From Geosiphon pyriformis (taxonomy: Eukaryota > Glomeromycota > Glomeromycetes > Archaeosporales > Geosiphonaceae): DNA of 64,000 nt. The notes beneath the pieces were generated by a model that saw nothing but the letters and a program-made list of their open reading frames with translations, did not search any database and was not told the DNA's origin. The stretch covers positions 1 through 64,000 of the forward strand of contig JAAOMT010000671.1 in the NCBI GenBank assembly GCA_016748015.1, in the 5' to 3' direction. The translations under genes and the position numbers were made by a program. Shown piece after piece: positions 38,307 through 48,667 of the stretch; within the stretch, counting starts at the first letter, position 1, and each line of letters begins with the position of its first letter.

Positions 38307-39775
38307 GTGCACCTTCAAAGGATAAGAGTACAAGCCAACCAGAAAAAAATCCCTTTTATGCTTTTAACTTAACTGATGATAACCATAACATGAATGAATT
38401 AGCAATCAACCCTTCTGAATCCACAAAAAAGAAGAAGAAAGCCAAAGTTGATTTTGTTCTGGACCCCAATAAAGCTTCTACATCAACTGCTGACAACAAT
38501 GAACCCCCAAAAGCCAAAGTTTTCAAGAACTCTCCAAAGTTGAAACCTCTAGAAATAGTACAAAAATCCGGCCCCTATTCTGTTGTCAAAGACTTCATGG
38601 AAACCCCAGCACATATAACCTTTGGCCAATTGATGACCCATCCACAATTCAGAAAAAATCTTCACAAATCTCTAATTCCAAAGAAAAAGACACCCAAAAC
38701 CAACAAATGCTCTCGCCAAACTGGACTTGTTGACAATAGCAATGTCACTCCTCTAATTTGCAAAGCCCAAGTGGCTGGCTACTTCATCAATTTGATCCTA
38801 GACAATGGATCATCTGTTAGTGTTATTGCTAAACACTTTCTTGAAGCAATTGGCAGAAAAATTGATGAACCATCCACACAACCAATGACCAATGTGCATG
38901 GTGATAAAAAGAAAGGACTTGGCATAGCCAAAGCTATTCCTGTCCACATCAATGGCATCAGCATTAAAACTGATATGAAAGTATCTGAAGTGAAAGAATA
39001 CACCATCATTGTTGGCAATGAATGGCTCAAGAAAGCAAAAGCTTTGCTTGATTATGAACTCTGTGAACTAACCATCAGATGTGGTAAGAAACCCATTGTG
39101 GTTAAGTATTATCATTGGACAACTCCCCCAGTACCCAAGCAGAGCCCAAAAGAAAATGAATCAGACAAATCAGATGATGAAAAAAGTGAGGAAGAAGAAG
39201 AACAAGAAGAAACTGCTGAACTCGCCTATACCATCTTCACCAGCAATGGCAAACCACTGGATAATATCAAGGCAAATAAAGAAAGAATCATTGTCAATGG
39301 CAAGCTGATCTGCTGGCCTTATTATAACATGCTCAAAAGAATCTTTAACAGAAAGCCAGGCAAGAAAACCAAATACAGTTATTGGTGGCATGGTCCTTGT
39401 GCCTGGTACTGGTGCGACAAACCATTGTATTCTCCTAGTAATGAATGCATGTCCTGCCTGATCTATTACAAAGATTGGGAACCAATCAGCTTGATACCCC
39501 ATGAGGAAATAAAAGAAGTCCAAAAGTCCTTTGAAAACGAACCACCTGAAATCCAATCACTGGTTGTAGAACAAAGAGAACCCTCTTCAGAAGAAAGAAA
39601 GATAGACATTGAAAACCTGCTGGCTAGAAACAGCCCAGTTATCTCAAAAGAAGGTGAACCTTTTGAATGTACACATGTGATACAACACACCATCATTACC
39701 AAAGAAACTCACTCCATCTATTTGAAGCCCTATCAATCCAACCAGCACAATAATGAATTTATAAAAAGGAAATAA
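38300..39775 (+). pseudogene. Gypsy B protease and Cys/Trp-rich linker
   Basis: Open for 490 codons in the -1 frame relative to gag, without stops. A lysine-rich linker precedes the retropepsin motif LILDNGSSVSVIAKHF, whose catalytic triad DSG has become DNG. HVNGDKK-like and YTIIVGNEWLKKAKALLDYE sequences fit the rest of the protease. An acidic repeat (SDDEKSEEEEEQEE) follows, then CWPYYNMLKR and a block with WWHGPCAWYWC and CMSC that suggests metal binding. The frame ends at TAA 39,773, just before RT, where a one-base shift is needed. Confidence 0.85.
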
Positions 39776-40975
39776 CCTGAATGAAAAACCTTGGATTCAT
39801 ACAAAAAACCAAAAGTGAATGGGCATTCCCAGTTGTAGTGGTATCTAAGAAAGGAGAAACCTTATGCTTTTGTGTTGACTATCGCCAATTAAATGCCATT
39901 ACTGAAAGAGACATGTATCCACTTCTCAAGATTGATGCAATGCTAGACCAATTCCATGGTGCTGCTTTTTTCTCAATCATTGACTTAATTGCTGGATTCT
40001 GGCAAGTAGAGATGGATCCAGAAAGCAGAAAAAAAACTGCCTTTATCACCAAGTATGGCACCTATGAATTCACAGTTATGCCTTTTGGTCTCACAAATGC
40101 TCCTCTCACCTTTCAACACTTAATGGACAAAGTATTTGAATCAGTAAAAGAAAACTTTGTTCTAGTCTACTTGGACGACATAATGGTATACTCAAAAACC
40201 TGAGATGAATACCTTGAACATTTGCAAAAGGTTTTTGATCTCCTTAGAAATGTTGGCCTCAAGATCAATTCAATCAAATCATTCTTTGGATGTCAATCCA
40301 CTCAGTTCCTTGGCCATCTTATTACAAAAGATGGAATCTTCCTTGATCCAGCCAAAATTGAAAAAGGTTAAAACATTAGACAACCAATAAATGTTTATGA
40401 ACTATGCTCTTTTCTTGGTTTGGCCTCTTATTATCGCAAGTTTGTCAAAGATTTCTCCAAAATTGCCACTCCTTTCAATCAGCTACTTAGGAAAAACATC
40501 AATTATTACTGGGGCACTCATCAACAAAAAGCATTTGAAATTCTGAAGGAAAAACTGGTTACAGAACCCATCCTCATGCAACTTAATCTGGATTGACCTT
40601 TTATCCTCCATACTAATGCATCTGGCTATAGACTTGGTGCTGTTCTTTCTCAGAAAGACAAAGATGACAGGGAACATACCATAGCATATGCCAGTAGAAC
40701 TCTCACACCAGCAGAAAGGAACTATTTAGTCACTAAGTAAGAATGCTTAGCAGTAGTTTGGGCTACCAGCTACTGGGACAAATATCTTAAGGGTGTGAAA
40801 TTTTTGGTGGTAACAGATCACTAAGCTTTGGTTTGACTACACAACAAAAGAAACTTGGAACATAAACAGATAACTCACTGAATACTCCACTTGGATGAAT
40901 TTGACTATAACATTCAACACCGCAAAGGAGCTAATCATCAAAACACTGATGCTTTCTCCAGACTTACTATCTAGT
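39776..40975 (+). pseudogene. pol: Gypsy B reverse transcriptase and RNase H
   Basis: The frame at 39,781 reads the RT palm: SEWAFPVVVVSKKGETL, CVDYRQLNAITERDMYPL, FFSIIDLIAGFWQVEMDP and VMPFGLTNAPLTFQHLMD. The catalytic box VLVYLDDIMVYSK is intact. It continues past TGA at 40,201 (tryptophan position) through FLGHLITKDGI and FLGLASYYRKFVKDFSK. The RNase H segment ILHTNASGYRLGAVLSQ has Asp replaced by Asn. Further stops at 40,370, 40,597, 40,738, 40,822 and nearby disable it. It converts element RNA into cDNA in active relatives. Confidence 0.88.
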
Positions 40976-41036
40976 GATAGTAAAACCCTCCCAAACCAAA
41001 CCAACTTAATTATTTGTAACTCCTCTATAAACAAAC

Positions 41037-42296
41037 ATGATAATGAACTTGGACAACTACTCTGCCTTAATGGAATTTTTGTATAAAGGACAATACCTGC
41101 CGGATTATACTCGACAGCAAAGAGAACATTTGTGCAAACAATCAAATTTTTATTTGATTTGCCAAAACCAGTTATATAAAAGAAATAAAAAAAATCTTGA
41201 CTGCCCTCAGAGAGTCATTAGATTTGAAGAAAGAGAAATTGTGATCTACAATATGCACACTGATCCATTAGCTGGACACTTTGGAAAAACAAAAATGATT
41301 CAGAAAACTTTAGCTCACTATTATTGGCCTACCTTGGGAAAAGACATTGCTGAATACATCAAAACCTATGATATCTGCCAAAGAAGAGGAAAACCCAATC
41401 ACAAAAAAGATATCCATCCAATCTCTATTGGTCAACCCTTTAACAGAATTGGTATAGATGTTATTAGACCTTTAACAATAATTCCTGATGGCAACAGATA
41501 CATTATCACAGCTACCGACTATTTTACAAAGTGGGTAGAAGCAAGAGCCACTTCAGATCAAACAGCAGTCTCAATAGCCAATTTCATTTATGAAGATATC
41601 ATTTGTCATCATGGCTGCCCTAAAGAACTTTTATCTGACAGAGAAAAAGCTTTTTTCAGTACACTTGTTGAAGAACTTTGCAGAAAAATAGGAATATGTT
41701 ACAAACTTTTCTCTTCTTATCACTCCCAAACAAATGGCCTAGTGGAATGTTTTAATAAAACATTATATGAAACCTTAGCCAAAACCAGCAAAGAAACAAA
41801 CTTATAGGACAAAGTACTATCTTCAGCTTTGTTTGCTTATAGAACTGTGAATCATGACATAACAAGTTATGAATCCTTTTATCTACTCTATGGACGAATA
41901 GCAACCCTACCAATAGAAACTGACATTGAGACAATACCCTTTGAAAAAATAACAATAGGGAATTACAAAGACATTTTGCAAAAAAGATTTGGTATTATTC
42001 TTGACTCATTAGTAGAAGCATGGATAATTGCTTTTAAAAAGATAAAACAATTCCAAGAGAAGCTTAAGAAAAAGAAAACATATAAAACACTTTTCTTAAG
42101 TATTGGTGACTTAGTTTTAGAATACTGTTCAGACAGAGACAATGTCTATGGTGATAAATTCTCTAGCTGGTGGAAAGAACCCTTTATAGTCAACAAAGTT
42201 TTGAACAATGGTTCTTATATCTTACAAGATCAATATGGAACAATCTTCAATAATTGCCCTGTTCATGGTACACAACTCAAAAAATATCACAAATGA
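41037..42296 (+). pseudogene. Gypsy B integrase
   Basis: One frame, 420 codons, interrupted only by TAG at 41,805 (probably tryptophan). The HHCC region is present: NMHTDPLAGHFGKTK then YDICQRRG, where one cysteine is lost. The catalytic core shows IGIDVIRPL, LLSDREKAFF and NGLVECFNKTL, so the DDE residues remain. The C-terminus SWWKEPFIVNKVLNNGSYIL is the GPY/F-type domain. Integrase is nearly intact compared with that of gypsy A. Confidence 0.88.
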
Positions 42297-42397
42297 CCTG
42301 ATTGGTTACCTGTTGTAATAATACTGACCCAAATGATCAACAAAAATCAGATATAAATAAATGCACTATTCTCAAAACAGAGATATCTTCAATTAAT

Positions 42398-43054
42398 ATG
42401 AACAATTATTTTCTAGATCAAAACATTCAAAACACTTTCTACACTTTCCATAAGTACTGGATCAAAAATTATCCAAATGCTACTCTGATCATTGGAAAAC
42501 AAACCACCATAACTGATAACAGTGGAACACATACTGTTATTAGACCAAAAAAAACCACTACCAGAAGAGAAAAAATTGGTAGTAAAATAGATAAGTATTT
42601 GCTAGAAAGCATAACAGCAGCAATACTTATACCTTTCATAACAATTGGAAAAACGATTAAGGAAATCTTGCCCATAGACAAAAACTTGTCATATGGAAGG
42701 CAACTAGAACTCTATGGTCATCTTGGTGAAATCATAGAAGAAATGAAGTTCATGAAGAAAACAACTTCAGAGATACAAGTGGAAATTTTGGACATTATAC
42801 ATTTAAATGTCCTAAGAGTTTTGACCATTGCAAGAAGACCCAAAACTCTTATACAAAGATTTGGTCTCTTGGATACAAAGCTTATTTCGCCTCAAGTACT
42901 ATATACTCTATCCACAAAAAACTTCAACAAACTAGTTAGTTTTGAATTAGACAAAACCCTTCAATTAAAATACCCTATAAATAGCTTGATTTTACCAGAG
43001 CTTAATCTCTTTGGAGAGAATAATGTTATGGTTGAAACCCATAATTTTTATTAG
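42398..43054 (+). CDS. Gypsy B ORF3: intact extra ORF of unknown function
   Basis: An uninterrupted ORF of 218 codons from the first ATG. The open frame extends upstream to 42,302. It lies after integrase and ends ten codons inside the 3' LTR. The protein is lysine/isoleucine-rich, with a basic stretch RPKKTTTRREKIGSK (residues 49-63), a short hydrophobic patch ITAAILIPFITI (72-83) and predicted helices after it. There is no clear signal peptide and the patch is short for a membrane span, so an envelope role is not supported. I do not recognise a family. It has no stops, while gag and pol of the same copy have many. Confidence 0.6.
   Translation: MNNYFLDQNIQNTFYTFHKYWIKNYPNATLIIGKQTTITDNSGTHTVIRPKKTTTRREKIGSKIDKYLLESITAAILIPFITIGKTIKEILPIDKNLSYGRQLELYGHLGEIIEEMKFMKKTTSEIQVEILDIIHLNVLRVLTIARRPKTLIQRFGLLDTKLISPQVLYTLSTKNFNKLVSFELDKTLQLKYPINSLILPELNLFGENNVMVETHNFY
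43012..43023 (+). promoter_or_regulatory. Polypurine tract of gypsy B
   Basis: GGAGAGAATAA lies directly before the 3' LTR start TGTTATGG at 43,024. It parallels the purine run plus TAA before the 3' LTR of gypsy A. It overlaps the end of ORF3. Confidence 0.6.
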
Positions 43055-43714
43055 TTATCACATGTATTAGTCACTGATGTCATATAATTAGCCACTCTAT
43101 TTTTAGATAGTGATCATTGATCTGATCAATGATCTGACCATTGACCTGATCATTGACTTGATCATTGACCTAGTCATTGACCTAGTCATTGACCATTTTC
43201 ATTAGCTATATAAGCAATGAGTCTCTTAGCTGTAGAAAATCATCTCTTAGACAAGAATCAAATAAATAAAAATAACAACTTTCATCTCAATCACTCTCTT
43301 ATCGCTAATTTCCCTTTCCCTACCTTCAAGTATTTGAACATTTTAGGATAAAAGATTACTTGTTGGCCTTTTCCTAATGTATATAATTGTAGCATTTGAA
43401 GATTATTTGAATAAATGTGACTGAAAAGCACAAGTTGATATCTGATATTGAATTCTAAGAGTGCCGATATGAGGCATAGAATTATACTAATGGTGATCAA
43501 TTGTTGACAGTACGGACTATCTCTCTACCTTCAGATTCCCTTATTACCTTTTGAAAAGAATAGCGACTGAGATATTTTATGAGACTGATCTCACATATTG
43601 AATCCATATTCATTCAATTCACTCATTGAAGTTGAATTTCTTTTGATTATTTCCATTACCCTACAATCTTGTTCTCTCTTGCTATTTGTTAGCTTGTTAT
43701 TCCAACTCGTAATA
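43024..43714 (+). repeat. Gypsy B 3' LTR
   Basis: It begins TGTTATGGTTG and ends CTCGTAATA. It is colinear with the 5' LTR after removal of the N-gap duplicate. It is 691 bp long, 48 bp shorter than the corrected 5' LTR, which equals four 12-bp units. Differences between the LTRs are mainly transitions. Confidence 0.92.
43111..43194. repeat. Seven tandem 12-bp units in 3' LTR
   Basis: This is the same array as at 35,754-35,885, with seven units around TGATCATTGACC. The last two have TAGTCA instead of the palindromic core. Confidence 0.9.
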
Positions 43715-44489
43715 ATATTTTAAATGCCTTGATCTATATATAGCATTAACTGTTATAGCACACTTAAAAAGTTTTTTCCTTTCATTTTAATATTTATCTT
43801 TATTATAAGTAAAAGTTTCAATAAATCTTACAATAACTGGATTTTATTTTGCAAGCCATGTTAAAAGACAATACTCTAAAAGACTATTTAGACTAAAATA
43901 TTCATGATTTTTTTTCAAACTTATTATATTATTATACAAATTATCTCATTCCCTTTTGTTAATTTCTTTTATGAATTTAATATGATCTTGTTGATTATTA
44001 AATGCTTCATCTAATTGCTTCTTTAATATTGTATTCTCAGATAATAATTGCTGATTAATATTTTCTAACTCCTGTATCTGTTTTATATAAACTTTATATA
44101 TTGGATCTGGCAAAAATACTTGAATTCTAAAATCAGAAAAAGTTTTTTCTAATTCTAATAACTTGTTATCATTAGAAAGTCTTGGTTTTTTTTTTTCTGT
44201 TTTTTTTTAAATCTAAAAAAGTTGAATTATTTGATTTAGTAATTCATTTAATAAAAGACTTTTTAACAACAATCTGATTATAATATCTTTTACATAAAAA
44301 GTAATTATTTAGAGAGTTAAATAATATAGTTAATTTAGAAAAATACTTAATTATTTTCATTATTCTAACACTAGCTGATATATGTTACTATTTTTGACTT
44401 TCTTTGGTCTTACCTTTTACTAATTGACTTTTGTTATATTTATTGATAAGAGATTCAAACAAACAGAGTAAGTTTTTGGCATTCATTAT
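43715..44489 (-). pseudogene. Element X gene, 5' part
   Basis: Continuation on the minus strand of the gene at 35,666-33,690. A possible start at 44,474-44,489 reads MNAKNLLCLFESLINKY. A coiled-coil segment follows near 44,110-43,960 (IQELENINQQLLSENTILKK and on). The part next to the insertion contains KKLFKCAITVNAIYRSRHLKY and is directly continued by VSAIDLATSAIKYL from the other side of gypsy B. There are several stops. Its decay is stronger than that of gypsy B, so it was probably already dead at insertion. Confidence 0.65.
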
Positions 44490-44572
44490 AAAACAAGATG
44501 TAATTTTAAATCTAATTTAATAAAAAACTACTATGTAAAGTTGTGTGGATTATTCCAGAATTGATCTACGAA

Positions 44573-44708
44573 ATTTAAAATCTCCCTGACTGAAATTATA
44601 CGAAGGAAAATGTTTGACGTCACTCGAGGAAGTCGCTGCACTCACGTGATAGATTAATACATTTTTACGTCATCAACACCGAATAACAAACCGCGTCTTC
44701 TCGTCAAA
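44573..44708 (+). promoter_or_regulatory. Promoter region with CRE and E-box sites
   Basis: Base composition changes abruptly here to near 40% G+C. A perfect palindromic CRE, TGACGTCA, lies at 44,615-44,622. A CACGTG E-box is at 44,643-44,648 and a second CRE-like TTACGTCA at 44,665-44,672. All lie within 100 bp of the ATG at 44,709. bZIP and bHLH factors bind such sites in fungi. No TATA box stands out. Confidence 0.55.
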
Positions 44709-47682
44709 ATGCACTTGACAGCCGAATGCCTTCAGTCTCTCAAATGTCGCGGTAATAATAAATATTGCACTGGTTTTCTTACAGCATACTGTATTGACGT
44801 TTTCTAACATTGATTTTTGTGCAGCTTTTTGGGAGAGTACGGACACACCTTCACTTAAGAAATTCCTAGAATTTCGGTTCCTTGCTGGTGACTTGAAAGA
44901 CGAAGAAATAGAGCACTCTTACTAAACATGACCTGAACACTATCGGTAGGCACTACTCTGAAGCGTCTGAAGTCGGACAGAATGTACTAAAGTGGAAACA
45001 GCATTTCAAGGGGAGTGTAACTATTAATTTGGCAATATTAGCTACTTTGGAGCTGTCATGCAACCTGAGTACACTGACTACCCTGCTGGTACTGCTGGCA
45101 GTGGGAAAGGCCCGGTGCTTGTCGGTGAGAACCTGCTCAACGGATCCAAAGACCCAAGTGCTTGTCCGTGGTTGGCCTATATTCTAAGATACTCGCAGAG
45201 CGAGTCATCGTAGATTCTGTTGTAAATCAGATAAACTTATTATTCTTTTTCTTTTATAAGGACTCTAAGAACTCGAAGATCATAGAGTCTTTCTGGGAAA
45301 TACACGCAAAGAGAGAGAATGCTCTTATGAAAAGCAAGTTACGTGAAGAGAAGGTCAAGACGCGAATGCTGGTGGCAGAAACGGAGGCTATTGCTAAGGT
45401 TCGGGAACTGCAGGTAAATTAACTGCACATTCAATGCATCAAACAAATGCATTTATTTTTTATCTAATGTTTTATTGACTTTTTCATAGGCCGAGCAACG
45501 TTTAACAGTCAGAAGCGAAATGACTGAGCAAATGAAACTATATGCTGCGTCTGCCACAAAAATCACGAAGCTACTTTTAGATCAGAGCATTGGCACAGAG
45601 GGCACAGAGGTTGAAAATACTCCAGATTTTTTTCTCTTCTTTTTGTCTTCTGCGCGGCGAAGGAGCTTGTAGTTGGAATTGATGGCCATTTTTGAAAGTG
45701 TTCGTTTCTTTCATATCATCCGTAGGTGAAAACTCCCCCAAGTTCCCCAACCATCGCGATGCCCAGGGTCGGGAGGACCAGGTACATAAATACGAACGAG
45801 AACCTACCATCCGCGACGACTATACGAAGGCGAGTGAACGCAGATGGTAGCCATTATAATCTTGAATTTATATTCTCTAATACAGGCATTCGAAGTCAGG
45901 CGAGACTGATATCTGCAGTGAAGAAAGCGACAGTATCTCGGAACCAGATTATGAAAGCTTTACTCGAGCCTACAATGGCATGAAAAACGACAAGAAATGG
46001 GTGTTATCAACTGGGACTATTGTAGAAGATGCCCTTTATAATTTCGGTATAAAGTGCATGCACGAACAGTGGGTTATTTTCGTTCATAGTTTATTATGTT
46101 AGTATATTGGAATTTAATATATTGAAATCTCAAACTTATTGAAAGCCTTAGTCACTCTTTCGTTATCGACCCGGACGATGAAAATTATTTGAACGAGGGT
46201 ATTTTTACCCAACACGAACTCGAGGAAATTCGAGGTTTTCAGAAAAAGGTGCTTCCGCCAGTGCCCCAAGACCTATTACTGTATTTAGACAGTTTCCGCA
46301 CGGTATATATATATTTTTTATATAGTGCCATTATTTTTGTATGACTTTAAGTTTCTAGTTATCCTCTTTTGAATAGAGAACTACAGCCGACCTCAGACGA
46401 TTGGTTTTTCGGCAAGAAGCAATGGATCAAAACTTTGACCGACACGAAGACTTTGACCGCGACTGGATTCGGAATACAGTATACAATTTGTATGTAATAT
46501 TACTTTACAGCTATAATTTGTAACTGGAATTCTAACTTGTACCTAAATTTACAGATTAAGGGAATATGAAGCCGACAGCCTTACCAAGGAACACCTGGAG
46601 CTATGGCTATTGATACATGTCTGGAGCTTCATTGATAAGGCATTCGAAAATATTTCAGGAATAGAAGCCGTTAGGTAAAGAGATTATTTTTAAAAAAAAT
46701 TGCGCGATTAATTCCTCTCTAATTAAATTATACACATATCGCAGAGGAGAGTCGTGTTGTCTGGCGTCGTCTGCAAGAAAGAATGAAAAACGGACTGTGG
46801 CTGCATTAATCACCCTGAAAAGAAAGATGTTAGGTCGAAGAGGCGATCTAATTATTCGCAAAATATCTACGGAATACGGCTGTGCTGAGGCGGGAAAGCT
46901 CTTTCAAGGAGAGAAAGGCACAAAATTGCTGTGTGAGAAAGGATTAAAAACTCCAAAAATGTTGAAGGATATATTCAACAGTCTTTGCGCAGCCGTCGAC
47001 AGAGATGAACAGAAAGTTCGTAAATTGGAATCAATCGGATTCTTGCATGCAGGTGTGTTCTCTATGACGTTTTCCATTTAATCACAATCTGGGCTTTGTT
47101 TCTCAACATATTACTGTTTATTTTAGGACTCAAGATGTCGCTATTGAGACTTGATTCTCCTGCCGGATACACATGTCGTATTTCACGCTCAAAGTTACTT
47201 GAAATTCCTTCACAAGTTGCCGAATTCAGTTCGAAAGTGCTTCCTGTCATCTTGCTAGCTTGGAGAGCAAAGGTAGGCCGTAACATATTTAATATGACAG
47301 TAATCGTTAGCAACCTTCCTAACTGTATCGAAAATACTTGCAGACTATTGTCGCCGAAATGATCCGGTTGGTTGAGGAAGAAAACGAGCTTGACGAGAAG
47401 GATCGGTTGCAGCATTTGCTAGACTCATGTGAAACTTCATCGGCGTCGTCAAAGCGGGTGAAAGTGGATTTGCCATCAGCTCTAAATACACTTCAGAAGA
47501 GACGAAAGAAAATTTTATTAACAGGTATGCTTTTTCTTTTGGTTTTAAATTGTGGAACCAAATTAATTTGTGTTTCGGTTGCTAAATTAGGTCAATTGGG
47601 GCGACCTGTTCCGTTAAAACTGAAGGCAAGGGAAGTTAGTGGGTCGAATGAAGACGAGTCGGATGGCGATGACAGTGTCTGA
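44709..47682 (+). CDS. 13-exon gene of an unknown glomeromycotan protein family, frame breaks in exon 2
   Basis: Proposed exons: 44709-44751, 44825-45221, 45261-45413, 45490-45609, 45726-45846, 45900-46068, 46146-46302, 46377-46489, 46555-46674, 46745-47052, 47127-47272, 47344-47524, 47591-47682. All twelve introns are GT-AG and 39-116 bp long, and phases agree from exon 3 onward. The protein of about 700 residues has a coiled coil (exon 3), a Ser/acidic stretch, the conserved block KKWVLSTGTIVEDALYNFG then HSFVIDPDDENYLNEGIFT, and an acidic tail. I recognise the block from an expanded, functionally unknown family of these fungi. Exon 2 needs three frame changes between about 44,920 and 45,165, so this copy is a new pseudogene or has sequence errors. 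Confidence 0.72.
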
Positions 47683-48306
47683 ATTTCATTCTGCTCTTGA
47701 ATCAAGTAATACATTATAATGATGTACGGATATAGGGTCATCCCTATATAAAAATATAAATATTCACTTATGGAACCGAAGCATTTTGAAAAAAAAGAAC
47801 GGGGTGAAAAATAGCGCCATATGTTTTCATTCCTTTAGGAATATTTCTGTGTGTTAATGGTGAACGGCAAAAGATTTTGAGTGGTGTGGTGAAGACAACA
47901 ATGCTAGATACCCCTTTTCGATTAGCCAAACCGTGCGTTGGCCCAATGGAGCGCAGAGTGAACGACGACTATTGATTGGGTCAACCAAATTTGATAGGAT
48001 AGCAGCAGGTCTATAGGTAAAATGAATTGACGGTCAACATAAATGGAGCAATGGTGAAGTTGACAATATTGATGGTATCTTTGTAAACATATTGCTTGCT
48101 TTGAAATTCGATTATAATAAAAACACAGAATGCTTTGATGACTATTTCCTTTAATTTTTAGCATTTTTTTCCTGTGCGGTCAGGTCACTTTCTTTACTCT
48201 AGCTTCAGTCAGTTCATTTTGTGAAGGAAGGGACGGTTTTTTCGAATTCTTGAACTCATCCGAAACTCGTGAACTACACAGGATTATCCCTGTATAAAAT
48301 ATCAAC
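47683..48306. other. Intergenic region with a truncated duplicate of the next gene
   Basis: Near-normal base composition with several CGs. 47,731-47,850 resembles 48,281-48,450. It shares ATCCCTATATAAAA-type sequence, ATGGAACC, AGAAGCATTTTGAAA-type sequence, GCCATATGTTTTCA-type sequence and AGGAATATTT, with deletions. It is therefore a decayed partial copy of the start of the next ORF. I see no other gene; a minus-strand open frame at 47,922-48,164 has no supporting evidence. Confidence 0.5.
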
Positions 48307-48624
48307 ATGAAACTAATTTACATCAAATCCACTATGGAACCAAGAAATTATAGCACTATCAGAAGCATTTTGAAACAAGAGCAAGGCGAGAAAATTGCCC
48401 CATATGTTTTCAAAGTATCCGACACCAAAGCCATTCAGGAATATTTGGATAAAGAGAGAATTACCTATGAAATTTACCTACAATTATACGTCAATTCTAA
48501 TAGAAGCATAAATATCACTCATCAAGAAGATATTTCTGGACGAAGTCAGCAGGAATTAAATTCTAAGAAGCGAGAATTACATGAAACTTCCGAAGAATCG
48601 AGGAAAAAACGAAAATATAATTAG
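48307..48624 (+). CDS. Small hypothetical protein, 105 codons
   Basis: ATG at 48,307, or at 48,334 (the latter is the ATG kept in the upstream duplicate, MEPRNYSTIR or MEPKHF), to TAG 48,622. The N-terminal half contains KQEQGEKIAPYVFKVSDTKAIQEYLDKERIT. The C-terminal half is highly charged and ends RKKRKYN, which resembles a nuclear localisation signal. A TATA-like GTATAAAA lies about 15 bp before the first ATG. I do not recognise a family. The ORF is intact and may be an exon or 5' gene of the transposase-like remnant that follows. Confidence 0.45.
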   Translation: MKLIYIKSTMEPRNYSTIRSILKQEQGEKIAPYVFKVSDTKAIQEYLDKERITYEIYLQLYVNSNRSINITHQEDISGRSQQELNSKKRELHETSEESRKKRKYN

Positions 48625-48667
48625 TAAAGGTACGCATATATAGGGATAGTCTTATGTATTTTTTAAT

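Larger units (their letters stand above)
35667..43714 (+). mobile_element. Gypsy B: Ty3/gypsy LTR retrotransposon, moderately decayed
   Basis: The element has two LTRs, gag with a knuckle, protease, Cys/Trp-rich region, RT with an intact YLDD box, RNase H, integrase and an intact extra ORF. It is inserted in element X with ATAT on both sides (35,663-35,666 and 43,715-43,718). Removing it with one ATAT joins HLKY to VSAIDL in frame on the minus strand, confirming both borders. Stops are far fewer than in gypsy A, so it is younger. Its gag and pol are only distantly related to those of gypsy A, and no dUTPase is present. Confidence 0.92.

Noticed and set aside
39170-39702. Long minus-strand open frames opposite gypsy B pol
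   Set aside because: They are antisense shadows of the open protease-linker frame, caused by its acidic and lysine-rich codons.
45577-47415. Minus-strand and alternative-frame ORFs within the 13-exon gene
   Set aside because: They cross introns or run antisense to well-supported exons, and none resembles a protein family.
47922-48164. Minus-strand ORF of 80 codons after the multi-exon gene
   Set aside because: No family resemblance, no promoter feature, and it overlaps intergenic DNA near a decayed duplicate.
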